NCBI GenBank assembly: GCA_900299285.1
Contig: OMJF01000077.1
Span: 1-32,401, forward strand
Source of the DNA: Anabaena sp. 54
GTDB taxonomy: Bacteria; Cyanobacteriota; Cyanobacteriia; Cyanobacteriales; Nostocaceae
Direction: 5' to 3'
Length of the DNA stretch: 32,401 nt
Shown piece after piece: positions 25,646 through 32,401 of the stretch. Both the position numbers and the translations under genes were made by a program. The stretch's first letter is position 1, and every line of letters begins with the position of its first letter. The notes beneath the pieces are model-generated. The model worked only from the letters and a program-made list of their open reading frames with translations, did not search any database and was not told the origin of the DNA.

Positions 25646-27208
25646 TCAAGGTGTTTCTGGGAATGTTTGCACCTTACTATCAGGACTCAGGACAACTCGT
25701 ATTTTTAGGCTTTGTCCAGACTTGTTACTAGAAACAAAAGGTTTACCAATTTCGGGAATACCACTACTATCAATATATTCTCTGGCTGATGGATTTAAAG
25801 GTTCAATTCTTTCGATAGTTCCATCAACACCCAATGTTAAACTATATTCCAAAGTTTGATCTAGTCCCTTGGGAGATTGCCACCGCTTACTTAGATATTC
25901 TCTCGCTTCTGCGATTTGAATTGTATCAAATAAAGTCCTATTATCATTAGCTTGTGTCCCTGAAGTAGTCTTAGTTGCGGCTCTTAATCTACTGACTAAA
26001 TTATCATTATTTTTAGATAGGGAGTCCTGACTTTGAGTAGCAATTCCTACATTATCCTGGTTTAATTCCGTAGGATAAGGGCTAGGAAGTGTGTTAGGAA
26101 CACTGCTAAAACTCTCGTTAGGAATACTGGCAATAGACGGTGGTAGTATGTAAACACTGGAGGGAATTTTACTTTTAATAGAAGGTAAATTCTGGGTTTT
26201 GGTGCTATTAATTCCAATTTTAGCGGTAATACTCGGAGAATTGCCTGGGGAATTAGGTTTTATATTGACAGGAACTTGTGGAGTAATCCGATCAGAAATT
26301 GTATTAGGTGGTATAGTTAATGCAGGTTGAGGTGATGTTTTCGGTGCAACAGGAATATTTCCATTGGGCAAAGAAAGGGGTGCTGAGGGTGTGGCAAGAT
26401 TGGGAAGCGGTGGTATGAGCGGTGTTTGGGGCGCGTTTAAATTTATTTTTGGTGTTGGTAGAGTATCTACAAAAGTAACTGAAGGTTCTTTAACTTGAGC
26501 TTTTTCAGGGGTAGGAGTATTGTTTTTAGCTATTTTCTGCTGATTTTGTTGTATTTTCTGGGCATATTGCCAAGTAAACGGGGTCAAACTGGCAGCTACT
26601 ACTAAAACTGCGGCTATGGGGACCCATTGAGGTAAACTGGGGCGAGTAGTCTCAGTGCTGATAGTTGGTAAGACCATCATATTAGATGAGTAGTCATCTA
26701 TTACCGTTGCCAAATCAAATAATTGTAGTAAACTTAATTCAATTACAGATCCAGATGTCTGGTTAGCAAGATCACCCAGAAACAGTTTATGAGTTAAATT
26801 ATCACCAGGTTCTAAATAAACTTTTCCTTGGGGCGTTGAGTTGTCAAGGGATGGTAGATTTTGGGTAGAAAGGACAGAGGTCAGAACATCTTTTGATTCT
26901 GAGTCTAATATTGTATTATCATAGTCTTTATTTGATAAACTATCACTCAAATCTGCGGCAGATGCTTGGATAATTTTTTGGACGTAACTGGTTACAGTAT
27001 CAGATAAAACTTCTAATTGCTGGTTATCACCTTGAATCAGGATTTGAGTAGCTTCTGATAGTCCTGAGTAATCAAATTCTAGCCGAAAACTCAAATCTCT
27101 AATCACATTTTTTTCCAGCCAACGGGACAAAGATGAATTTTGCGCCCAAATTTCCAGGGTACAAGTGGGGGTAGTATAGCGACGAATGACGGAATTTGAT
27201 GAAGACAT
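25646..27208 (-). CDS. DUF4335 protein with TM helix, Pro-rich linker and TonB-C-like end
   Basis: A 520-residue protein. Residues 1-75 match the DUF4335 N-terminal domain (IRRYTTPTCTLEIWAQNSSL). One transmembrane helix (about 195-215, WVPIAAVLVVAASLTPFTW) separates it from a long Pro/Ser/Thr/Asn-rich segment (about 230-420) and a folded C-terminal region (about 425-515) with a TonB-C-like beta pattern (LGVDGTIERIEPLN). By analogy it is anchored in the cytoplasmic membrane with its C-terminus in the periplasm (inference). It pairs with the DUF3038 gene upstream (64-base spacing), a recurrent cyanobacterial pair of unknown function. Confidence 0.8.
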   Translation of the reverse strand: MSSSNSVIRRYTTPTCTLEIWAQNSSLSRWLEKNVIRDLSFRLEFDYSGLSEATQILIQGDNQQLEVLSDTVTSYVQKIIQASAADLSDSLSNKDYDNTILDSESKDVLTSVLSTQNLPSLDNSTPQGKVYLEPGDNLTHKLFLGDLANQTSGSVIELSLLQLFDLATVIDDYSSNMMVLPTISTETTRPSLPQWVPIAAVLVVAASLTPFTWQYAQKIQQNQQKIAKNNTPTPEKAQVKEPSVTFVDTLPTPKINLNAPQTPLIPPLPNLATPSAPLSLPNGNIPVAPKTSPQPALTIPPNTISDRITPQVPVNIKPNSPGNSPSITAKIGINSTKTQNLPSIKSKIPSSVYILPPSIASIPNESFSSVPNTLPSPYPTELNQDNVGIATQSQDSLSKNNDNLVSRLRAATKTTSGTQANDNRTLFDTIQIAEAREYLSKRWQSPKGLDQTLEYSLTLGVDGTIERIEPLNPSAREYIDSSGIPEIGKPFVSSNKSGQSLKIRVVLSPDSKVQTFPETP

Positions 27209-27272
27209 AACAAATTGCGAAGGGAAAAAATAGGGAATTTCGGATTTTAGGCTGAAAATCGAAAATTAAAGC

Positions 27273-27875
27273 TTATTTTGTAGAAATGTCTATTAGTGCT
27301 AACCACAAACGCCGGTGTCCACCAGCCGCACTATAAAAAAGTAAATTTATTAACAGTTTAAGGGCTAATTTCGTAAGTAAGTCTATTGAGGTTGTTACCT
27401 CTTCTTCCATACGCTCTTGGTAAGTATTACAAAAACCATCTATATAATCTCCCAATAAAGAAGTTTGGTGAGGTTTCTGGTTATTTGCTGTCACTTGTTC
27501 CAATAAACCTACAGCGCGGCGAATTAATTCTTGATGTTGTTTAGCAAGATAACAAATAATTAGTACAAGCGATCGCGCTTCCTCAACATCTAACTTTTTC
27601 CGTCCCCCTTGGCCCTTGCGAAGAGGATTTGATTGACGTAATCGCCATAATGCTACCCGATCTGGTATTTTAGATTCTAAATTCAGGCTAACTGCGGCCG
27701 ATAACATGGCTTCTGAACCAATACCAGTTAGGGTTTCTAGCGCCAGTAACGTCAAGTCTAACTGAGTTTTGATGTTTTCCCATTGAGTTGTATTTGGGGC
27801 TGGGATTTGGCTTAAATCCTCCCAAGGTGACTTTGATATAGTGGAATTAGTGGTTGACTGCATAACTTTTAGCAT
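27273..27875 (-). CDS. DUF3038 protein
   Basis: A 200-residue, mostly helical, soluble-looking protein of unknown function. It matches cyanobacterial DUF3038 (LDLTLLALETLTGIGSEAML, DRVALWRLRQSNPLRKGQ). The short spacing to the downstream DUF4335 gene suggests one transcript. The start could be Met1 or Met5. The family's conservation across cyanobacteria suggests a housekeeping role. A MITE-like element was inserted upstream (27939-28049), 64 bases from its start, so it may affect its promoter. Confidence 0.78.
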   Translation of the reverse strand: MLKVMQSTTNSTISKSPWEDLSQIPAPNTTQWENIKTQLDLTLLALETLTGIGSEAMLSAAVSLNLESKIPDRVALWRLRQSNPLRKGQGGRKKLDVEEARSLVLIICYLAKQHQELIRRAVGLLEQVTANNQKPHQTSLLGDYIDGFCNTYQERMEEEVTTSIDLLTKLALKLLINLLFYSAAGGHRRLWLALIDISTK

Positions 27876-27930
27876 ATTTTGTCAATTGTCAGTGGTAAGT
27901 TGTCAGTTGTCATTCAACATCTAAACAAAT

Positions 27931-28057
27931 TATTATTTGGCGTTGGTGAATGAAGGTATGATTTTTTCTCACGCAGAGGCGCGAAGACGCAGAGAGTAAG
28001 AGTTTAGGAACTAGAATATTTGATTTTCATACCTCAATTCAGCAATGCCTATTATTT
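27931..28057 (+). mobile_element. MITE-like element with target-site duplication
   Basis: The element proper is 27939-28049 (111 bp). Its 23-bp ends are inverted repeats matching at 19 positions (outer parts GGCGTTGGTGAATG and CAATTCAGCAATGCC, inner GGTATGA/TCATACC). It is flanked by the direct repeat TATTATTT at 27931-27938 and 28050-28057, an 8-bp target duplication. It has no coding content, so a transposase would be supplied in trans. Related copies are at 1-98, 112-175 and 20558-20660, with an end fragment at 14800-14822. Confidence 0.8.
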
Positions 28058-28058
28058 A

Positions 28059-28120
28059 CTCCTGCTTCCCCTACTTCCCTTACCTCCTTTACTTCCCCCC
28101 TACCTCCCCCACCTCCCCTG
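28059..28120 (-). other. Purine tract (G-rich on the minus strand) just after mutS2
   Basis: The + strand is almost pure C/T. Read in the mutS2 direction this gives several runs of three to six G (GGGG, GGGGG, GGGGGG) within the first 70 bases after the stop codon, with G-quadruplex or H-DNA potential. It may also act as a transcript end. Confidence 0.5.
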
Positions 28121-28129
28121 TTCCCTGTT

Positions 28130-30532
28130 TTATATATGAGCAATAGTAACACCACTACCGCCGTCGGACTGTTCTGCTGGTTCGTAGTGAGTAACTCTGG
28201 GGTGTTGTTGCAAAAAAGCGTGAACCCCCTGCTTTAGTTTACCAGTACCGTGTCCATGAATAATCCATAAGGGTCCTGGGGCTTCGGAAATGGCTTTGTC
28301 TAAGATATATTCAGCATCAGCTACTCTTTTTCCGCGCAAATCTACAGTATTTTTAGAGGTACGAATGGCTGGAACTGGTGATGTTGGTACAATTACCGAT
28401 GGTGTTGTTTTAGGTTTAACTACTGATTCTGGTTTTTGTCCATCTAGTGACTCTATATCTTGCAGTTGTACGGTCATTTTCATCAGACCAAAGCGTACGC
28501 TAAAATTGCCTTCAACATCGGGAATTGTCAAAACTTCAGCAGTTTGACCTAATCTGGGAATCCGCACGCGATCGCCCAATTTAGGCATAAAACCAGTTTG
28601 AATTTTGGGTGGGGGTGCAGGTTCGTATTTTTGGGCAATTTGATTAATGCTGGCGGTGGCCTGTTGGGCATCTTGGGCGTTGGGTGTCCCTTGTTGTAAG
28701 CGGCGGATAACTTGAGCAATTTCTCCTTTCGCTTGGCTAATTGCTTGTTGAACGGCTATTTCTTGGGAAGCACGTAGATCTTTTTCTCTGGCTTCTAAAG
28801 CTGCGGCTTTGTCAGAAACTTCTTTATACAAGCGTTCCGCTTCACGTAATAAACTTTGGGCTGCTGCGGCTTTCGTTTCCTGGCTACGGCGTTGGGCTTC
28901 TAGACCGGCAATAACTTGATTTACTTCCTCCGTAGCTTCCCCGACTTGGGTTTTCGCTTCTGCTACTACTTCTGGCTTTAATCCTAACCGTAAAGCAATA
29001 CTCAAAGCGTTGGAACGTCCGGGAATACCCCACAATAGACGATAGGTAGGTGACAGGGTAGTTTCATCAAATTCTACGGACGCATTTTCAAACCGAGTAT
29101 CTTCGTATTTGAGAGCTTTAAGTTCCCCAAAATGCGTACTAGCCATAGTTAGTTGGGTATGATTAGCGAGATATTTGAGTAAAGCGATCGCTAACGCACT
29201 TCCCTCCGCCGGATCTGTACCTGCACCCACTTCATCAAGTAATACCAGAGATTGGTAATTAATGGCTAAGGGGGAAAAATCATTTTTTTCAGGTTCTAAT
29301 GCCTCTAAAATTCGACTAATGCGGCGAATATGTCCAGAAAAAGTAGATAAACTCTGTTGTAATGACTGTTCATCACCAATATCGGCTAAAATTTGCCTAA
29401 ACCAAGGCATTTCCACCGGTTCACGGGCAGGAATAAATAAACCTACCTTGGCCATGACCGCCGCTAATCCCAAAGTTTTTAAAGTTACCGTTTTTCCCCC
29501 AGTATTTGGTCCTGTAATTGTGACTACCCGGATTTGAGGACTAATCAATAAATCTACTGGTACTACGGCATTTCCCTGTTCGTGCTGCTGTTGCCAAACT
29601 AACAACGGGTGGCGCAGATTTCGCAAGGTAATAATTTCATTTTCTTGAGGATTGACAAAGCGTGGCGGGTTAGCACCTATCCAGAAACTATAACGTGATT
29701 TTGCTACCGCTACATCTAATGTGGTGACAATGGCTAATAATCTTTCTAAATCTGGTGTAACTTCTGCTACTTTTTCCGTTAAAGTCCGGCGAATTGCTTC
29801 CGCTTCAGTTTGTTCCTTTCTGATAATTTGACGTAGTTGATTACCCAGAGGGACGATACTATTAGGTTCTATATATAGAGTTGCACCACTGGTAGAGGTA
29901 TCATGAACAATACCGGGGATTGCGTCCTTTTGCGGAGCTTTTACAGGTATAACAAAGCGATCGCTTCTTTGTGTAATTAACTGCTCTTGAACCGCTCCCG
30001 ATTTTGCCTGGATAATATTTTGCAGTTTTTGGGTAATTTGGCTGCGAATTTTCCGCAATTCCCCCCGAATTTCTCCCATTTTTTGACTAGCACGGTCAGT
30101 AACTTGCCCACGTTCGTCAATACAACGGTGAATTTCCTGCTCTAATTCCGGGTAAGTCCGCAATTCTGAGACTAAATCGTTTAAAACCGGGATATTTTCC
30201 TGATTATCAATCACACGGCGTAAATTTCTTGCACCTGCTAGGGTAGTAGCGATCGCTAAAAGCTCCTCCCCTGGTAAAATACTTTGTAGTGCAGCCCGTT
30301 CTAGGGAATCACCAATATCTTGGATACCCTCAAAAGATAATCCCGGATGTAAACGACTTTCCAACTCATAAACCGCTTTAGTTTGCGCTAATAACTGTTC
30401 ACTTTCTGCCTGAGTTTCAGGAATGGGCAAGTTACGCGCAACTATTGACCCTAACTTAGTTGCCGCAAAGGTAGAAAGGTGCTGGCACAGTCGAGGCCAC
30501 TCTAGTAATTCTAAGGTTTCAGATTGAATCAA
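28130..30532 (-). CDS. mutS2: MutS2 family ATPase/endonuclease
   Basis: An 800-residue MutS2. The N-terminal core/clamp (1-310) is followed by the ABC-type ATPase with Walker A TGPNTGGKT (about 337-346), Walker B LVLLDEVGAGTDP and THF in the signature region. A Glu/Ala/Gln-rich coiled coil (about 520-620) then leads to the Smr nuclease domain (730-800) with VDLRG at its start and HGHGTGKL. MutS2 lacks the mismatch-recognition domain; family members suppress recombination and in Bacillus rescue collided ribosomes by acting on them. The function here is inferred from the family. It is divergent from the serine protease gene at 30720. Confidence 0.95.
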   Translation of the reverse strand: MIQSETLELLEWPRLCQHLSTFAATKLGSIVARNLPIPETQAESEQLLAQTKAVYELESRLHPGLSFEGIQDIGDSLERAALQSILPGEELLAIATTLAGARNLRRVIDNQENIPVLNDLVSELRTYPELEQEIHRCIDERGQVTDRASQKMGEIRGELRKIRSQITQKLQNIIQAKSGAVQEQLITQRSDRFVIPVKAPQKDAIPGIVHDTSTSGATLYIEPNSIVPLGNQLRQIIRKEQTEAEAIRRTLTEKVAEVTPDLERLLAIVTTLDVAVAKSRYSFWIGANPPRFVNPQENEIITLRNLRHPLLVWQQQHEQGNAVVPVDLLISPQIRVVTITGPNTGGKTVTLKTLGLAAVMAKVGLFIPAREPVEMPWFRQILADIGDEQSLQQSLSTFSGHIRRISRILEALEPEKNDFSPLAINYQSLVLLDEVGAGTDPAEGSALAIALLKYLANHTQLTMASTHFGELKALKYEDTRFENASVEFDETTLSPTYRLLWGIPGRSNALSIALRLGLKPEVVAEAKTQVGEATEEVNQVIAGLEAQRRSQETKAAAAQSLLREAERLYKEVSDKAAALEAREKDLRASQEIAVQQAISQAKGEIAQVIRRLQQGTPNAQDAQQATASINQIAQKYEPAPPPKIQTGFMPKLGDRVRIPRLGQTAEVLTIPDVEGNFSVRFGLMKMTVQLQDIESLDGQKPESVVKPKTTPSVIVPTSPVPAIRTSKNTVDLRGKRVADAEYILDKAISEAPGPLWIIHGHGTGKLKQGVHAFLQQHPRVTHYEPAEQSDGGSGVTIAHI

Positions 30533-30620
30533 GGTTTCAACAACTAATCTGAAATTATAGTAACAATTTTAGTTGCTCAAAGACTAGATTTTCCAGAATA
30601 AAATTTTTCTGGTTTTTCTT

Positions 30621-30670
30621 TGTTACAAAAATCGTAACATTGACTGGGTTTTTCCATTTATCCTGGATAA
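30621..30670. promoter_or_regulatory. Two dyads between mutS2 and the protease gene
   Basis: TGTTAC-N7-GTAACA (30621-30639) is a 19-bp operator-like inverted repeat. TTATCC-T-GGATAA (30658-30670) is a 13-bp palindrome 19 bases further on. Both lie 50-100 bases before the protease ATG and could serve either divergent gene. The regulators are unknown. Confidence 0.5.
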
Positions 30671-30719
30671 TATGGAGAATACAGTCTCATAGCTACCTTA
30701 GCGTCTACCAAGTTCACCA

Positions 30720-31445
30720 ATGAACAGAAAACCATATATGATAGCAGTTACAGGGCTTGCTGTCTTATCTGTACAGGCTCTAGGATCACCGAATGGGTTG
30801 GCTTTTCCCCCAGCAAATCACTATTCTCAATCTATCATATCTCAAAATTCAGAAGAACAAACACGAATTAAAGTTTATCAAAAAGCCAGTCCCGCTGTAG
30901 TTTATATCAATACAGGTAAAGCTTCTGGAAGTGGTTTTATCGTGAGTCGAGACGGATTAATTATTACTAATGCTCACGTTTTGCAAGATGCACCTACAAC
31001 CGTAACTGTAATTTTAGAAGACGGTAAAAGACTTCCTGCTAACGTAATTGGCTTTGCTAAAAATGGTCTAGATTTAGCAGCCATTAAAATTCGTAATCAG
31101 AAGAATTTACCCACATTATCCTTAGCAAAATCAGCCCAAGTGGGACAGTCTGTATATGCTATTGGTAGTCCCTTTGGTTATGACAATCAAAATAATTTTA
31201 CTGCTGGTGTTTTGAGCAATCTTGATGAGCAAGATGGCATCATTAAACATGATGCTACAATTAATCCTGGTAATTCTGGTGGTCCACTTCTCAATTCCCA
31301 AGCAGAAGTTATTGGCATAAATACTGCTATTCGACTTGATAGAAATGGCAGTAACAGTGGTATTAGTATTGCTATACTAGTCAATAAAATACAGCCTTTT
31401 TTAACAGCAATTCGTCAGGGAAATATTTCCCGTTTACGGCGCTAA
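30720..31445 (+). CDS. Exported trypsin-like (HtrA-type) serine protease without PDZ
   Basis: A 241-residue S1C protease. It has an N-terminal signal peptide (hydrophobic MIAVTGLAVLSVQALG, cleavage somewhere near residues 21-30), then the chymotrypsin fold. The catalytic triad is His86 (TNAHVL), Asp118 (LDLAAIKI) and Ser186 (NPGNSGGPL), with GSGFIV and GSPFGY as further family markers. The protein stops after the protease domain, so the PDZ domains of DegP/HtrA are absent. It is probably periplasmic. It precedes a 93-bp triplication and a COP23 gene on the same strand. A second such protease, broken, is at 10270-11614. Confidence 0.88.
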   Translation: MNRKPYMIAVTGLAVLSVQALGSPNGLAFPPANHYSQSIISQNSEEQTRIKVYQKASPAVVYINTGKASGSGFIVSRDGLIITNAHVLQDAPTTVTVILEDGKRLPANVIGFAKNGLDLAAIKIRNQKNLPTLSLAKSAQVGQSVYAIGSPFGYDNQNNFTAGVLSNLDEQDGIIKHDATINPGNSGGPLLNSQAEVIGINTAIRLDRNGSNSGISIAILVNKIQPFLTAIRQGNISRLRR

Positions 31446-31706
31446 TAGTCTGTTTATTTGGGCGGGCAGGATGCCCACCCCACAAGAATTAAATTGTCCC
31501 TTTCCCAAATTAGGAGATTTTTGTTCCTAGCTTGCTTCTAGTCTGTCTATTTGGGCGGGCAGGATGCCCACCCCACAAGAATTAAATTGTCCCTTTCCCA
31601 AATTAGGAGATTTTTGTTCCTAGTTTGCTTCTAGTCTGTCTATTTGGGCGGGCAGGATGCCCACCCCACAAGAATTAAATTATCCCTTTCCCAAATTAGG
31701 AGATTT
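31446..31706 (+). repeat. 93-bp tandem repeat, 2.8 copies
   Basis: The units start at 31446, 31539 and 31632 (the last is truncated at 31706) and differ from one another by one or two bases. Each contains the palindrome family GGGCA-GGA-TGCCC followed by ACCCCACAA, and TTAGGAGATTT. The last unit's TAGGAG is the ribosome binding site of the COP23 gene. Near identity suggests recent expansion. Confidence 0.9.
31698..31702 (+). promoter_or_regulatory. Shine-Dalgarno of the COP23 gene, inside the tandem repeat
   Basis: AGGAG lies 9 bases before the ATG at 31712, within the third copy of the 93-bp unit. Confidence 0.75.
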
Positions 31707-31711
31707 AAGAA

Positions 31712-32245
31712 ATGATGAAATTAACATTATTAACCACACTGTTTTTAACCACCACATTAGCATCTACTCCTGTTTTTGCTCAAGAAAATGCTAATAATCA
31801 AATTCGCTTTATCTGTTCTACAAGTCGTTACTCCGAAAATGGAAAGTCTGTTCCTACTACTTTTCTTTGGACACCAAATTTTCAAAAAGCAATGGTGACG
31901 TGGACATCTGTTTTAGGAGGAGTTAAACCACAACAACGTTGTAAAATAGTTTCTCAGAACTTCCAAACAGCTTTTAATAATGGCAGTCTTAATTACGTTA
32001 CCAATGCTGTTCAAAACGGTAATAAAGTAATTTGTTCTGTGAGTTCAATTGATGGTGGTTGTGATACTGTATTATTTACATTGCGACCTCAAGACAAGTC
32101 TAGGGATGTTCTCAAACGGTTAAATAAACTCTGGTTTGGTAGTGTTACGACAGACTCTATTATCGAACAAGATTCTGGAGAAACAAAGTTTTACATTGAT
32201 ATTCGCCAATTTCTCAATACACCACCATCTAATAAGATCAAATAA
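31712..32245 (+). CDS. COP23-domain exported protein
   Basis: A 177-residue protein with a signal peptide (LTLLTTLFLTTTLASTPVFA, cleavage after FA, about residue 23) and one COP23-like domain. Four cysteines (in FICSTS, QQRCKIV, VICSVS, GGCDTV) are well placed for two disulfides, and the C-terminus FYIDIRQFL matches the family. COP23 was named from a circadian-oscillating protein of a cyanobacterium; its biochemical role is unknown. The position after a secreted protease invites a substrate or inhibitor link, which is not shown. An ATG at 31715 is an alternative start. Confidence 0.82.
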   Translation: MMKLTLLTTLFLTTTLASTPVFAQENANNQIRFICSTSRYSENGKSVPTTFLWTPNFQKAMVTWTSVLGGVKPQQRCKIVSQNFQTAFNNGSLNYVTNAVQNGNKVICSVSSIDGGCDTVLFTLRPQDKSRDVLKRLNKLWFGSVTTDSIIEQDSGETKFYIDIRQFLNTPPSNKIK

Positions 32246-32260
32246 CGAAGATTCCATAAT

Positions 32261-32401
32261 TGTAGGTTGGGTAGAACGAAGTGAAACCCAACAAATTTAA
32301 ACAAGTTGTATTGTAGGTTGGGTAGAACAAAGTGAAACCCAACAAATTTACGGAAGTTGTATTGTAGGTTGGGTAGAACAAAGTGAAACCCAACAAATTT
32401 A
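32261..32401 (+). repeat. 51-bp tandem repeat running off the window
   Basis: The units start at 32261, 32312 and 32363. Each begins TGTAGGTTGGGTAGAAC and ends GTGAAACCCAACAAATTTA, then 12-13 variable bases. TTGGGT/ACCCAA form a hairpin in each unit. The third is cut by the window end. Confidence 0.9.

Noticed and set aside
25584..25859. 91-codon rightward open frame over the DUF4335 3' end
   Set aside because: It is antisense to a well-supported gene and begins in a palindromic repeat.
31446..31706. 93-bp direct repeats suggesting a CRISPR array
   Set aside because: The whole 93-bp unit is repeated; there are no unique spacers and no cas genes.
32261..32401. 51-bp repeats suggesting a CRISPR array
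   Set aside because: The variable part is only 12-13 bases and similar between units; the conserved part is a common dispersed hairpin.

Overview
The window looks like a chromosomal segment of a filamentous, heterocyst-type (Nostocales) cyanobacterium. The evidence is AT-rich DNA, scattered HIP1 octamers GCGATCGC (for example 1174-1181 and 3265-3272), cyanobacteria-restricted families (DUF1830, DUF3038, DUF4335, DICT, COP23), a ferredoxin-type nitrate assimilation cluster under a textbook NtcA promoter, and intergenic regions full of short dispersed palindromic repeats. The genus is not resolved. No rRNA, tRNA, CRISPR array or complete transposase gene was seen.

Layout. 1-3036: repeat copies, a decayed fragment resembling a histidine-kinase ATP-binding domain, then a P-type cation ATPase. 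3198-9834: a mix of housekeeping and membrane genes: a GT2-GtrA glycosyltransferase, KDPG aldolase (eda), an MFS exporter, a DUF4231 membrane protein, inorganic pyrophosphatase (ppa), aspartate decarboxylase (panD) and an alpha/beta hydrolase. 10270-11614: a secreted trypsin-like protease split by a frameshift at a run of nine A. 11891-20552: the nitrate assimilation locus. cnaT and ntcB overlap and run leftward with a Tat/lipoprotein Rieske gene upstream of them; nirA-nrtP-narB runs rightward from a GTAN8TAC promoter. 20783-24448: a translationally coupled pair (DICT/degenerate HD protein and pentapeptide-repeat protein) and a B12-binding radical SAM protein. 25057-30532: DUF1830, the DUF4335/DUF3038 pair and mutS2. 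30720-32245: a PDZ-less HtrA-like protease and a COP23 protein separated by a 93-bp unit repeated three times. The window ends inside a 51-bp tandem repeat.

How the genes work together. Nitrate enters through NrtP, is reduced by NarB to nitrite and by NirA to ammonium, both using ferredoxin. NtcA (global nitrogen regulator, encoded elsewhere), NtcB and CnaT are the known requirements for nir expression in Anabaena, and ntcB-cnaT sits beside its target operon here. Much of the rest is unlinked housekeeping.

The most interesting signals are the A9-interrupted secreted protease, the Rieske lipoprotein inside the nitrate locus, a MITE-like element with 23-bp imperfect terminal repeats and a perfect 8-bp target duplication (27931-28057), the 93-bp triplication carrying the ribosome binding site of the COP23 gene, several strong dyads upstream of genes, and the histidine-kinase-like remnant before the ATPase. 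I saw no unmistakably new multi-gene system.
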